DNA from: Phycisphaerales bacterium
Lineage (GTDB): Bacteria; Planctomycetota; Phycisphaerae; Sedimentisphaerales; Anaerobacaceae
Length of the DNA stretch: 64,000 nucleotides
NCBI GenBank assembly: GCA_020352215.1
Contig: CP070675.1
Span: 4,899,086-4,963,085 of the forward strand
Direction of reading: 5' to 3'
The translations under genes and the position numbers were made by a program. The first letter of the stretch is position 1; each line of letters opens with the position of its first letter. Of the stretch, positions 34,337 through 43,381 are shown piece after piece. The notes under the pieces are model-generated. The model was not told where the DNA came from, did not search any database, and saw only the letters and a list, made by a program, of their open reading frames with translations.

Positions 34337-35734
34337 GTGCATACGCTTCTGTCTGTGGCTGTCGTTGCGGTCTATGCGCTTGCGCTGACGTTCGTGGCGG
34401 TGCGCGCACGCGCCGCTCGTGAGTTTGCGGAGTTCTCGCTGGCCAGACGGGCACTTCCTCTGGCATTGGTCTTCGGCAGCCTTGCCGCTACCTACGTAGG
34501 GCCTGCATTTTCGATCGGCTTCGTGGGCAAGGGCTTTGAGAGCGGCTTTCTCTTCTTGGTCGTAGGTTTGGCCTATTCGGTTCAGAATATTCTCGTTGGT
34601 CTCTTGGTGGCTCCACGTCTGCGCAATTTGACGGGTTGCCACACATTGGGTGATGCCATCGGCCAGAAGTATGACCGGAAATGCCAAGTTCTCGCGGGAG
34701 TCATCTCCGTTGGCTTGTGTGCGGGTTTTGCTGCGGTGATGGCCAAGGCCGGCGGAGTTGTTCTGACGAACATATTTGGCCTTCCAAGCTGGTCTTCAGT
34801 CGTGATAGTGGTCGGCGTGACGACGCTGTACACCACATTTGGCGGGCTTCGCGCGAGCGTGATAACGGATGCCTTCCAGTTCACCGCGTTCGCGATTCTC
34901 CTGCCTCTCACGTTGGTATCACTCCTGGCATTTCACCTCAAAGGTGGCGCGGCGGCGTTTGCAGGTGAGGCGTCTGCCGCCACTGCGTTCGGGTTCGAAT
35001 CCACATCCGGCATCGAGATAGTTGGCCTGGTGGCAGCCTTTCTGCTCGGAGAGACTCTCATTCCACCGTACGCAAATCGCGCCCTGGCATCCAGGACAAC
35101 CCGGATATCGCGGAACGGTTTTGTGCTTGCGGGTTTGTTCAGCACGGTGTGGTTCGTGGCCATGATAGCCATCGGAGTTACGGCGCGAGGCATTATCGCT
35201 GATGGGACCGGTGAAGACTACGTTCTGCTGGAATTAGTCAAATCGACTATGCCCGCCGAAGGTTACATACTTCTGCTGGTGGTATTGGTGTCGGTGGTCA
35301 TGTCCAGCCTTGACTCGCTGTTGAACGCCGGAGCCGTGGCGTTTGCCCAGGACGTTGTCAAACCGTTCGCAGAACTTCCGGAGTCGACGGCTCTGAACAT
35401 CGGTCGTTGCGCGACAATCGTCATCGCAGCGGTAGCTGCTGCCGGCGCCCTCGCCGTTCCAAAAATCATTAGCGGGCTGCTGGTCTGCTATACTATCTGG
35501 GCCCCGGCGATCTTGCCGGCGCTGATAATTGGCTTGTGGGTGAAGCGGCCCCGGCCCCTGGCTGGGATTCTCTCGATGGGTGTCGGCACTGTCGTTGCAA
35601 TCGTGTTTCAGTTCGTGCTCTCTGAGCCGAGCCAGGTGCCCGCAATCATACCGGCGCTGGCAGCGGCACTCCTGGCGTATGCGGTCGGACACGTACTGGG
35701 GACAATTGATCTGGTGCACGGAAGACAGAAATGA
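34337..35734 (+). CDS. sodium:solute symporter (SSS family)
   Basis: The 465-residue protein has about 13 membrane segments. SSS hallmarks include FGSLAATYVGPAFSIGFVGKGFESG in the first unwound helix, TLYTTFGGLRASVITDAFQF near 170 and VVLVSVVMSSLDSLLNAGAV near 318. It would import a sugar, amino acid or organic acid with Na+. Start is a GTG with GAGG about 10 nt upstream. The stop overlaps the ATG of a tiny membrane protein (ATGA), and a GH78 rhamnosidase follows, so the cargo may be a released sugar such as rhamnose; that is inference from position. Confidence 0.92.
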   Translation: MHTLLSVAVVAVYALALTFVAVRARAAREFAEFSLARRALPLALVFGSLAATYVGPAFSIGFVGKGFESGFLFLVVGLAYSVQNILVGLLVAPRLRNLTGCHTLGDAIGQKYDRKCQVLAGVISVGLCAGFAAVMAKAGGVVLTNIFGLPSWSSVVIVVGVTTLYTTFGGLRASVITDAFQFTAFAILLPLTLVSLLAFHLKGGAAAFAGEASAATAFGFESTSGIEIVGLVAAFLLGETLIPPYANRALASRTTRISRNGFVLAGLFSTVWFVAMIAIGVTARGIIADGTGEDYVLLELVKSTMPAEGYILLLVVLVSVVMSSLDSLLNAGAVAFAQDVVKPFAELPESTALNIGRCATIVIAAVAAAGALAVPKIISGLLVCYTIWAPAILPALIIGLWVKRPRPLAGILSMGVGTVVAIVFQFVLSEPSQVPAIIPALAAALLAYAVGHVLGTIDLVHGRQK

Positions 35735-35895
35735 TTATTGTGATATTAGTTGTACTTGCGGCTCTGTTGTGCATTGCCAGCGGGATCTGGGTTGCGATCG
35801 CGCTGGTGAACGCCGTTCGAGGAAACGGAGGTTTGTCCGCCGAGGCCAGCCGAGCCGAGGATAAAAAGGGCACTAAGGCCGGGCAATCAACATAG
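35731..35895 (+). CDS. small single-pass membrane protein coupled to the symporter (54 aa)
   Basis: ATG at 35731 overlaps the symporter stop by four bases (ATGA). The 54-residue product begins MIIVILVVLAALLC and continues as one hydrophobic helix to about residue 28, followed by a polar tail (GGLSAEASRAEDKKGTKAG). It ends at TAG 35893-35895. The overlap and composition suggest a real accessory subunit of the SSS transporter, as small partner proteins are known for some symporters, but I recognise no family. Confidence 0.6.
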   Translation: MIIVILVVLAALLCIASGIWVAIALVNAVRGNGGLSAEASRAEDKKGTKAGQST

Positions 35896-35919
35896 GAGAA
35901 TCAATGTAGGGAGACGAAC

Positions 35920-38694
35920 ATGAGAAGGGACTTGTTTACAACGCTCGCGCTTGCGGTCTGTGCTCTCTGCCTGACCGCCTCATGCCAGACGAATGCGCTG
36001 AGCGGTCCGTCGAGGGCTCATCCGGCTTCGGTCGAGGCCGTGGGACTCTCTTGCGAATACTTGCAGGACCCCGTTGGTATTGACGTTAGAAATCCACGCT
36101 TGAGCTGGAGGCTCTCTACGACGGGCGGTGAGACCCGAGGCCAGAGGCAAAGTGCCTATCGTGTCCTTGTGGCCCGCACAAAACACCTCTTGGACAGTAA
36201 TCAAGGCGACCTGTGGGATTCGGGCATCATCGAGTCCGGCAAATCGGTCCACATAGTCTATAAAGGGAAGCCGCTGAAATCCGGCATGGAATGTCACTGG
36301 AAAGTAAAAGTCCGAGACCAGAAAGGTAGCTGGTCGCCCTGGAGCAAGCGGGCGCGATGGACGATGGGGCTGCTTGACAGGTCCGACTTCTCGGCCAAAT
36401 GGATAGGGACCAATCGGGTGTTCGTCAAGCAACAAGGCTGGCCCCCGCCGGACAATACCGTGCCTGACCCATGGTTCAGGAAAGTCTTTCTTCTCTCTGA
36501 AAAACCCCAAAGGGCCACCGTGTATGTTGCCTCGATCGGTTACCACGAGCTTTACGTTAATGGAAAGAAAGTCGGGGATGCGGTGTTATCGCCGAGCGTC
36601 GCAAACCACCGCAAGCGCGCACGATATGTCACCTATGAGATCACGGACTATCTGCAACAAGGCAAGAATGTCATTGGACTTTGGTTAGGTGTGTCCTGGT
36701 CGATTTTCCCGCACTACAAGACCGTAGACAGACCTCAGACCCCCATAGCTATCGCGCAGGCAACGATCGAGTTGCCCGGAGGCGCGAGCGTGCGCATATC
36801 TACCGACGAGACCTGGAAGACGCACCCGAGCCCGAATACGCTGCTGGGTGTATGGGACTTTATGCACTTTGGCGGCGAACTCTACGATGCGAACAAGGAG
36901 GTGCCCGGATGGTGTAAAGTGGGCTTTGACGACTCCGGCTGGAGAGCGGCTACCGTCTTTTCGCCGAAGGTGGAGCTTTCAGCAGAAATGGTCGAGCCCA
37001 ACCGCCTGATCAAAGAGGTTCGGCCGGTCGCAATTGAAGAGGTCTCCGCAAACGTGTACCGGGCCGATATGGGTGTGAATCTCAACGGCTGGCTTGAGAT
37101 GGACCTTTCAGGCAAGCCGGGAGACACAATCGAGATGAAGTTCTCAGAACGCCCGGACCAGGAGATGACACACCGCCTCCACAGCAAGTATGTCATTGGA
37201 CCGACTGGGACAGGGACGTTTCACAATCGCTTCAACTATTTCACGGGCAGATGGATTCAAATCGAAGGGCTGAGCTACAAGCCTCGTCCGGAACAGATCC
37301 GGGGTCATCTCGTACGGACAGACTACCGACGCGTGGGCCATTTCGAATGCTCCGACGAGCAACTGAATGACATATACGATGCGACGCTTTGGACGTTTGA
37401 GAATCTGAGTCTCGGCGCATACGTCGTTGACTGCCCTCATCGCGAACGCATGGGATACGGCGGCGATGCACACGCCACAACTGAGACGGCGCTGAATAAC
37501 TACAGCCTTGGCGCCTTCTACACAAAGTGGAGCCAGGACTGGCGCGACGCTCAAAGCCCGGACGGGAACCTACCGTACACCGCCCCGACGTACTGGGGAG
37601 GCGGCGGCCCGGCCTGGAGCGGATACTGCATCACTCTGCCCTGGCAGATATATCTGCGATACGGTGACGTTCGCATTCTCCGAGAGAACTTTTCGACCAT
37701 GCAGCGGTGGCTCTCCTTCCTGGAAACAAAATCCTCCAACAACATGTTGGTGCGATGGGGGGGCGAATGGGATTTCCTTGGGGACTGGCTCTGGCCCGGG
37801 GCTAAGGGCGTCAACGGCGATACGCGCGAGACCCTGTTCTTCAACAATTGCTACTGGATATACAATCTGCAGACAGCCGCTCAGATTGCCGAGATTCTCG
37901 GTGAGCGCACTGTGGCGGCGGCTCACCGTTCACGCGCCGAGCAGATCCGCCGGACTGTTCACAAAGAGTTCTTCAAGCCGGACGAAAACAGCTATGTGAA
38001 CGATTTCCAAGGTTATCTGGCAATTGCCCTGCTGATAGGGCTGCCGCCTGAGCAGCTACGGCCGGCTGTCTGGAAGCGACTCGAAGACGAAATCCTCATA
38101 AAGCGCAAAGGACATGTTCACGCAGGTATCACGGCCGGTTACTTTCTGATGGAGGCCCTGCTTGCCGGGGGTCGGTCCGACTTGATCTTCGAGATGGCAA
38201 GCAAGGACACGTACCCCGGCTGGGCAGACATGCTCAAACGCGGCGCAACTACGATCTGGGAGGCCTGGGACGGCAGGAACTCACTGCTGCACAGTTCATA
38301 TTTGTGGATTGGCACCTGGTACATGGAGGGATTGGCAGGAATCAACGGCGACCCGGAACATCCGGGCTTCAAGCACTTCGTCATCAAGCCCGAGGTTTTG
38401 AACAAGCCCTCGTTGCGATGGGTCAAGGCAAGCTACGAGTCTCAGTATGGGCCGATTGTCAGCGAATGGAAAATCGCAGACGACAAATTCCAGCACGCCG
38501 TGGCCGTTCCTCCGAACACAAGCGCGACACTATATCTACCAGTTGAGAACAAGACATCAATCCGGGAGAGCGGCCTGCGCATTTCCGAGGCAAAGGGTGT
38601 CGAGCTCACGCGCCAGGAGAATGGCCGCGCGGTGCTTCGGCTGCAACCTGGCAGCTATGTCTTCGAGTCGGACTTTGACGCTGCTGCACGTTAG
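35920..38694 (+). CDS. alpha-L-rhamnosidase, GH78, exported lipoprotein
   Basis: The 924-residue protein has a lipoprotein signal (MRRDLFTTLALAVCALCLTASC) and GGGAG before its ATG. The order of parts is that of GH78: a beta-sandwich (VGLSCEYLQDPVGIDVRNPRLSWRL), a carbohydrate-binding N-domain (KPQRATVYVASIGYHELYVNG, residues about 190-330), and an (alpha/alpha)6 barrel. Catalytic-site motifs are DCPHRERMGYGGDAHA near 504-519 (general acid Glu of the RER segment) and TTIWEAWDGRNS near 777 (general base Glu). A C-terminal beta-domain follows (HAVAVPPNTSATLYLP). It cleaves terminal alpha-L-rhamnose from plant or bacterial glycans in the periplasm or on the surface. The symporter upstream may take up the released sugar. 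Confidence 0.95.
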   Translation: MRRDLFTTLALAVCALCLTASCQTNALSGPSRAHPASVEAVGLSCEYLQDPVGIDVRNPRLSWRLSTTGGETRGQRQSAYRVLVARTKHLLDSNQGDLWDSGIIESGKSVHIVYKGKPLKSGMECHWKVKVRDQKGSWSPWSKRARWTMGLLDRSDFSAKWIGTNRVFVKQQGWPPPDNTVPDPWFRKVFLLSEKPQRATVYVASIGYHELYVNGKKVGDAVLSPSVANHRKRARYVTYEITDYLQQGKNVIGLWLGVSWSIFPHYKTVDRPQTPIAIAQATIELPGGASVRISTDETWKTHPSPNTLLGVWDFMHFGGELYDANKEVPGWCKVGFDDSGWRAATVFSPKVELSAEMVEPNRLIKEVRPVAIEEVSANVYRADMGVNLNGWLEMDLSGKPGDTIEMKFSERPDQEMTHRLHSKYVIGPTGTGTFHNRFNYFTGRWIQIEGLSYKPRPEQIRGHLVRTDYRRVGHFECSDEQLNDIYDATLWTFENLSLGAYVVDCPHRERMGYGGDAHATTETALNNYSLGAFYTKWSQDWRDAQSPDGNLPYTAPTYWGGGGPAWSGYCITLPWQIYLRYGDVRILRENFSTMQRWLSFLETKSSNNMLVRWGGEWDFLGDWLWPGAKGVNGDTRETLFFNNCYWIYNLQTAAQIAEILGERTVAAAHRSRAEQIRRTVHKEFFKPDENSYVNDFQGYLAIALLIGLPPEQLRPAVWKRLEDEILIKRKGHVHAGITAGYFLMEALLAGGRSDLIFEMASKDTYPGWADMLKRGATTIWEAWDGRNSLLHSSYLWIGTWYMEGLAGINGDPEHPGFKHFVIKPEVLNKPSLRWVKASYESQYGPIVSEWKIADDKFQHAVAVPPNTSATLYLPVENKTSIRESGLRISEAKGVELTRQENGRAVLRLQPGSYVFESDFDAAAR

Positions 38695-38701
38695 GCGCAC
38701 T

Positions 38702-39295
38702 CTAACTCGAGCTGGTCTTGGCCAGTGGAGTACTGGTAGCCACTACAGGTCTGCCCTTGCGGCTCATCCAGGGACAGGTGTCTTTCTGGGGGCAGTCCTT
38801 GCAGCCGTGCTGTGTAGCGACCAATGGCAGGATAAGATATGCGTCCAGGGCAAAAACGACCAGAAGGGCCAGAAGCAACCACGAGAAGCTGCTAATCAGT
38901 GCCGGTATGCCTGCCAATGCGGGGATTATCCACAACGGGACTATTACCGGTATGTGCCTCTTGAACTTTTCATTGAAGCACTCGGTGTCCGCCTTTTTCC
39001 GGAGCCTGGCAGCAATCAGGCCGTAGCCGCAGGGACATGAGCTTGTATCCCAATATCTACAGAAGGGACACACAAATACCATTATCCAGAAAGCCCCCGC
39101 AATCCCGTATGCCAAGTATGTGGCGCCCATTATCCACGCCCACGCCGACCCGTCCAGAACAACGAGAAAGATAGCTGCTCCCAACGCCGCCATGAGGACA
39201 TAGGGAAGGTTGTTTATGAGCTCCTCGGCATGGGAGTATTGCCGCATTGAAGCGCACTCGTCTGATCCTTGGCTTGAGAACTCATTGCTCTTCAT
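38702..39295 (-). CDS. four-TM membrane protein with two Cys-rich loops
   Basis: ATG at 39295 overlaps the end of the prepilin gene by 14 bp; a longer frame from 39409 lies mostly inside that gene. The 197-residue protein has membrane helices near 33-55 and 58-80 and a further pair near 120-165. After the second helix comes CPFCRYWDTSSCPCGYG, and near the C-terminus CKDCPQKDTCPW. The two cysteine sets could bind metal or an iron-sulfur cluster. I do not recognise the family. It converges on the rhamnosidase gene with 7 bp between stops. Confidence 0.72.
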   Translation of the reverse strand: MKSNEFSSQGSDECASMRQYSHAEELINNLPYVLMAALGAAIFLVVLDGSAWAWIMGATYLAYGIAGAFWIMVFVCPFCRYWDTSSCPCGYGLIAARLRKKADTECFNEKFKRHIPVIVPLWIIPALAGIPALISSFSWLLLALLVVFALDAYLILPLVATQHGCKDCPQKDTCPWMSRKGRPVVATSTPLAKTSSS

Positions 39296-40115
39296 CGGCT
39301 CGTTCCAGGACGTCAAGTATCTTGCTGAAGGCCTTGCGTACTTCGGCAAAGTCACGGACGTCGACCGTGAATCGGCCGTCTGCATTGGAGCGCGAAGCAA
39401 CGCGACCATCGGAAAAGAGAATGTTCGCGAATCGCTCCCGGTGGTGCGTGCGCGGCCTCACATTGAACTCTGCCAAATCCGGAGGGCAAAGGAACATGGT
39501 ATCAATGGCCAAGGCGCGGACCGGCTGCCCATCGCGGTTCCTACCCAGGTGGGCAATCGCGATACGTTCCCAAGGCGGGTCGGGCGAGCCGGGGTCGTCG
39601 AATAGCCGCGTTACCGAGGCGTGCCGGTAGTAATAGCTGCACTGGGCCTGGCCAGTGCCCACTTTGGCCAGTTCAGCATCAGCGGAGACGTGCTGGTCGG
39701 GATCGGGGCAGAACAGGACCTTGGGCTGCTCGGAAAGGTACCCGTGCAGCAAAAGGCCCAAACCCACCGGAGCGCCGCTCCTCAGTGAGATCAGGCTGGT
39801 CACCGCACCCGTGGAGGGGTAGAAGTCGGCCGGTGACAGAAAGGGCGGGGCTTTGGGGCCGAAAGGGATATGGCCGCGGTGATCGTTGGCGTACGTGTGA
39901 ATGGCCACGCCGATCTGACGCAGATTTGACAAGCAGGCCATTTTGCCCGCCGATGCCCGTGCCGACGTCAACGCCGGGATCAGCACCCCCATCAGAACGC
40001 CCACAATCCCGATGACCACCAGCAATTCGACCAGGGTGAAGGCGCGACGGCGGCGACCGCCGCAGGTCAATAGAGGGGCCATCATGGGTTTCACCGTATT
40101 TGCGAGCATCGTCAT
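39282..40115 (-). CDS. prepilin-type protein with N-terminal methylation motif (DUF1559-like)
   Basis: A type IV/type II pseudopilin. The cleavage site is RRRRAFTLVELLVVIGIVG (residues 21-39): a basic leader, then the invariant Glu five residues into the hydrophobic helix. The globular part has NLRQIGVAIHTYANDHRGHIP, as in DUF1559 planctomycete pseudopilins, and near the C-terminus RFANILFSDGRVAS, close to the family's H-x(9)-DG motif. Such proteins are highly multiplied in planctomycetes and their role is unclear. The exact start (40115, or methionines at 40106, 40085, 40082) is uncertain because no strong ribosome site is present. Confidence 0.9.
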   Translation of the reverse strand: MTMLANTVKPMMAPLLTCGGRRRRAFTLVELLVVIGIVGVLMGVLIPALTSARASAGKMACLSNLRQIGVAIHTYANDHRGHIPFGPKAPPFLSPADFYPSTGAVTSLISLRSGAPVGLGLLLHGYLSEQPKVLFCPDPDQHVSADAELAKVGTGQAQCSYYYRHASVTRLFDDPGSPDPPWERIAIAHLGRNRDGQPVRALAIDTMFLCPPDLAEFNVRPRTHHRERFANILFSDGRVASRSNADGRFTVDVRDFAEVRKAFSKILDVLERADEEQ

Positions 40116-40189
40116 ACCGCCAAGAATGTCCGAACCTCTGCGGGTTTCTGCCCAAGAGTATCACATACACCGCTCAGGGAACAGCACCC

Positions 40190-41032
40190 CTACATAATTT
40201 CCAGCCAAAACTTCGCCAATATCACAAAATCCTCCATAGTCACACACCCATCGCCCGTCAGATCCGTCGCGGTCTCGGTACATGACAGCCACTCACCGGC
40301 CATCACCGCAACGTCTCGCAGATTCACGAAAGAGTCCCCTGTGAAGTCCGGCCCCGACGTCGTCAGGCGTACATTGTCCAGGTCCCAGTATCCGCCGGCC
40401 CTTCCGGTATCCGGATCGAGGTCGGCAAGCGTGAGCGTGGAAATGAACTGCACCCCAATGCTCTTGCCCACCCACGGGTCGGCAGCGGCCACTCGTGGAA
40501 TATCCAACTGGATGTCATTAAAGTGCTTGACGTAGCCCGCGCTCGAGTCGTACGTGATAGTCACCGCCCCTACCGTGACCTTCTCATCCTCGGCGTCCCG
40601 GTAATACAACCGGATCTCAATAGGGACATCATCTTTCATACCGCCGCCACCGCCGATGATTCCCACGGTCAGTTGGTAGGATTGCCCAACCTCGAAGACG
40701 GCCGCAAGATCCTGGAACAGCTCTACCTCCGGTACCGCGAACAACCACACTGCCTGGTTACCGTCACAGTTATCGATGTGATCGGGATGTGAAGGATCGA
40801 GGTTCAGGAACACACCCGTTAGCTGATTCCACGGACCCATTGTGCCCTCATCATACCACCATGGCGTTGGTGGCATCTGCCAGGAGTTGATGTTAATATC
40901 CACGTAAGTGGTTTCCGGCAACTCAAATGACGCATTGGGGATGTCGATTGATGCGGCCGCAAGCCTGTCGGCGCCCGCCCCGAGCACCACAATACCCACC
41001 AGGACCACCCCGAACGTCTTTCGCATACTCAT
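40190..41032 (-). CDS. secreted protein with two C-terminal dockerin-like loops
   Basis: GAGGAGG lies 6 nt before the ATG at 41032 and gives the signal MSMRKTFGVVLVGIVVLG ending LAAAS. The body (residues about 30-215) is a beta-sandwich: it opens with IDIPNASFELPETTYVD and ends YWDLDNVRLT, the NxSFExP...W.LDNVRL pattern of secreted PEP-CTERM-like proteins. The C-terminus has two dockerin-like loops (DFTGDSFVNLRDVAVMAGEWL, DLTGDGCVTMEDFVILAKFWL). Function is unknown; probably a glycan-binding or surface protein. A strong promoter lies upstream. Confidence 0.82.
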   Translation of the reverse strand: MSMRKTFGVVLVGIVVLGAGADRLAAASIDIPNASFELPETTYVDININSWQMPPTPWWYDEGTMGPWNQLTGVFLNLDPSHPDHIDNCDGNQAVWLFAVPEVELFQDLAAVFEVGQSYQLTVGIIGGGGGMKDDVPIEIRLYYRDAEDEKVTVGAVTITYDSSAGYVKHFNDIQLDIPRVAAADPWVGKSIGVQFISTLTLADLDPDTGRAGGYWDLDNVRLTTSGPDFTGDSFVNLRDVAVMAGEWLSCTETATDLTGDGCVTMEDFVILAKFWLEIM

Positions 41033-41191
41033 TATCGCCTCCTCAGATTCTATGACACGAGCGGACACCAATCACCCTCGGACAAAGCGAAACCTCCGTG
41101 CCCACTACATTCCGGTCCACTCGGCGCGATTGCGCCGGCATACCCTCCCCGCAAAAGCTTGACACCGGGCCGACTCCAATACCACAGTCAC

Positions 41192-41220
41192 AGTATATCA
41201 TTGAAGGAATCCCATGTCAA
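41192..41220 (-). promoter_or_regulatory. strong promoter of the dockerin-like protein gene
   Basis: On the reverse strand a perfect TTGACA (41220-41215) is followed after 17 bp by TATACT (41197-41192). The leader to the ATG at 41032 is about 150 nt. Confidence 0.65.
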
Positions 41221-41235
41221 CGTCGGGGCGGCCGT

Positions 41236-42543
41236 TCAGCGGCTCCTGATGTCATAGCAGAAGAGGACGTCAGCATGACGCATATAGAGTCTGCCGTCGC
41301 TGATGACCGGGTGCGCCCAGCCGGGGCCGGCCATACCGTCGCGTTTGGGTAGTTTGAACGTGCTCTTGAGTCTATATTCGTTGGGGTTGGCCTCGATCAG
41401 AACCACTACATTATTCTGGTACCGGAAGTACAGATGGCCGTCGGCGTAGAGTACCGCCGCCGAGCCGTCGCCCGGCTGGTCTTGTTGCCACATGATTTTG
41501 CCCGTGGCCATTTCTACGCAGGTCGGCTTGCCCTTGTTGTGATCGTGGCCACCGTAGATGTAGTCACCGACTCGAACGAAGCCCCCGTGGTGGTTTTGAA
41601 AAGTGCCGTCATCAAGGAAGTACATTTCCTCGGCTTCGACACCGTCATCTTTGGCCTTCAACTTCAATAGTGCAGCACCGGTGCCGTAGGCCGTGGAACA
41701 AAAGACGTGATCCCCTCGAACTACAGCCGTAGCGATGTTGGCGACGCGGTTGGCTATCTTGTTGTATCCCCAGAGAAAAGTGCCGTCCTCTGCAGCGACA
41801 CCTATCAGTCCTTTGTTTGTCAATTGGACGTACTGCTTTGTTCCGGCGCCATCAGTGATGACCGCGGACGAGTAACCCGCCTCGTCCTTTCCTCTGCGGC
41901 CAATGTCGGGCATCGCGCACTTCCAAATGACTCCGCCCGTCTTCTTGTTCAGAGCGGCCATGACGGCCTCACGGCCGCCCGGCGTACAGAGCAGCTTGTC
42001 CCCGTCGATGAGCGGAGACTCGCTGAATTTCCAGCCGGGATTGTCCCCGCCGCCCAAGTCCCTCTGCAGGTGTTTCTGCCAGCGCAGCTTGCCGGTGTCT
42101 GCATCAAGACAAACGACATCGCCACTTGTACCTATTGCGTAGATGAGACCGTCATCCACAGTCGGCGTACAACGAGGGCCGTCATCGTGCGTCGGCCCAA
42201 CCTCCGTCGCCCACAGCCGCTCGCGGGTAGTCAAGTCGTATGCGATGACGCACTGTGCCTCCTTGGAGCCTCCAGTCGCCGTATCGATTTCGATGTCACC
42301 CATGGTGTAGAGCTTGCCGTCCACGATGGACATACTGGAATAGCCCTTTCCGAGGCCGGAGATCTCCCACAGCAGCTTTGGTCCACCGTCCGGCCAGCTC
42401 TTGAGCAGGCCTGTCTCGGTACAGACGCCATCCCGATCTGGGCCTCGCCATTGGGGCCAGTCCGCAGCCGTCGCCGCGCTAAGACAGGTCAACGTAATCA
42501 GACAAATTCCAATGACAAGATGTTTCTTGGCAATACACAGCAT
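41236..42543 (-). CDS. secreted PQQ-like beta-propeller protein
   Basis: The 435-residue protein has the signal MLCIAKKHLVIGICLITLTC ending ATAAD, then DWPQWRGPDRDGVCTETGLL, the usual opening of planctomycete PQQ-like (BamB-fold) propellers. About eight blades follow with motifs such as VVCLDADTGKLRWQKHL and CVEMATGKIMWQQDQ. There is no sign of the Ca2+/PQQ catalytic residues of alcohol dehydrogenases, so 'PQQ-like' describes the fold only. AGGAAAGG precedes the ATG. It is the third member of a tandem series of related genes (43382-44611 intact, 42644-43381 decayed). Confidence 0.88.
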   Translation of the reverse strand: MLCIAKKHLVIGICLITLTCLSAATAADWPQWRGPDRDGVCTETGLLKSWPDGGPKLLWEISGLGKGYSSMSIVDGKLYTMGDIEIDTATGGSKEAQCVIAYDLTTRERLWATEVGPTHDDGPRCTPTVDDGLIYAIGTSGDVVCLDADTGKLRWQKHLQRDLGGGDNPGWKFSESPLIDGDKLLCTPGGREAVMAALNKKTGGVIWKCAMPDIGRRGKDEAGYSSAVITDGAGTKQYVQLTNKGLIGVAAEDGTFLWGYNKIANRVANIATAVVRGDHVFCSTAYGTGAALLKLKAKDDGVEAEEMYFLDDGTFQNHHGGFVRVGDYIYGGHDHNKGKPTCVEMATGKIMWQQDQPGDGSAAVLYADGHLYFRYQNNVVVLIEANPNEYRLKSTFKLPKRDGMAGPGWAHPVISDGRLYMRHADVLFCYDIRSR

Positions 42544-42643
42544 AGCTACAAACCTTTCCTAAAATATGCCCTATTCGCTTCTGCACGCCGGTACCGAACC
42601 CGAACGGATATAGCATGATCCGGGTAGACAACGAGGAATACCC

Positions 42644-43381
42644 TCACCCCCTGCCTCCAACATCCACACAAGCCAGCCGTCCGTCCGCGTTGCGGGCGTA
42701 AATCCTGCCGCTGGCCAGGGCCGGAACAGTCCAGCACTTCTCCGTGAGAATCTGCGCCAGCGAGAGTTCGCCATAACGGTCGGGCGAGGTCCGGTCGACG
42801 GCGAGTTTACCCTTGTCTGTAAGGGCTATGAGCTTGCCGCCAGCCATCATCACGCTACCTATGCCGAACCCCTCTTGTGACCACTTGACCTGGCCGGTTT
42901 CAAAGTCTGAACGCCTCAGGCTCTTGCTCCTTGTGGCAACCCAACATATATGGCCCTTCCAGAGTACTGAACTGCTCAGCCAGTTCGGGCAACAACACCG
43001 GCGAGCGTCCTGTGTCCCAGGATGGCTAGACATTTCTCACCACCGAGATCACACAACACGGGCGTGCCTTATGCGGCCGCCCCCTTGCCGTTTTGCCATA
43101 CGAGACTACCATCGGTCCTGTTCAGGGCAATTCCGTGCGTCCCGGAATTAAGCACCACCATACCGTCCACAATCACTGCAGAACCGGCCAGACCCCATCT
43201 CGGCGACTCTGTTCCGAATTGCTTCTCCAGGTCCTTGCTCCAGATAACACCGCCCTTCCGGGCATCGAGACAAAACACCTTTCCATGCTTGCTGACTGTA
43301 TAGACCCTCCCATCGTGAACGGTGGGTGCGGCAATTGCTCCACTCGGAGATTCAAAGAGAGGCCCCAAGAGACAATCAGTC
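42644..43381 (-). pseudogene. decayed PQQ-like propeller paralogue
   Basis: Between two intact propeller genes lies a remnant clearly homologous to the gene at 43382-44611. The first part (43381 down to 43069; DCLLGPLF, DGRVYTVSKHGKVFCLD, SLVWQNGKG) matches residues about 115-215 of that gene but has no start codon or signal peptide. It meets an in-frame TAA at 43069-43071 where the paralogue has Tyr. Homology continues past the stop (TPVLCDLGGEKCLAILG). Some 55 residues are then deleted and the frame shifts. The rest (43033 to 42644; LWKGHI, GSVMMAGGKLIALTDKGKLAV, IYARNADGRLACVDVGG) matches residues about 305-409. This is a truncated, multiply disabled duplicate. Confidence 0.85.
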
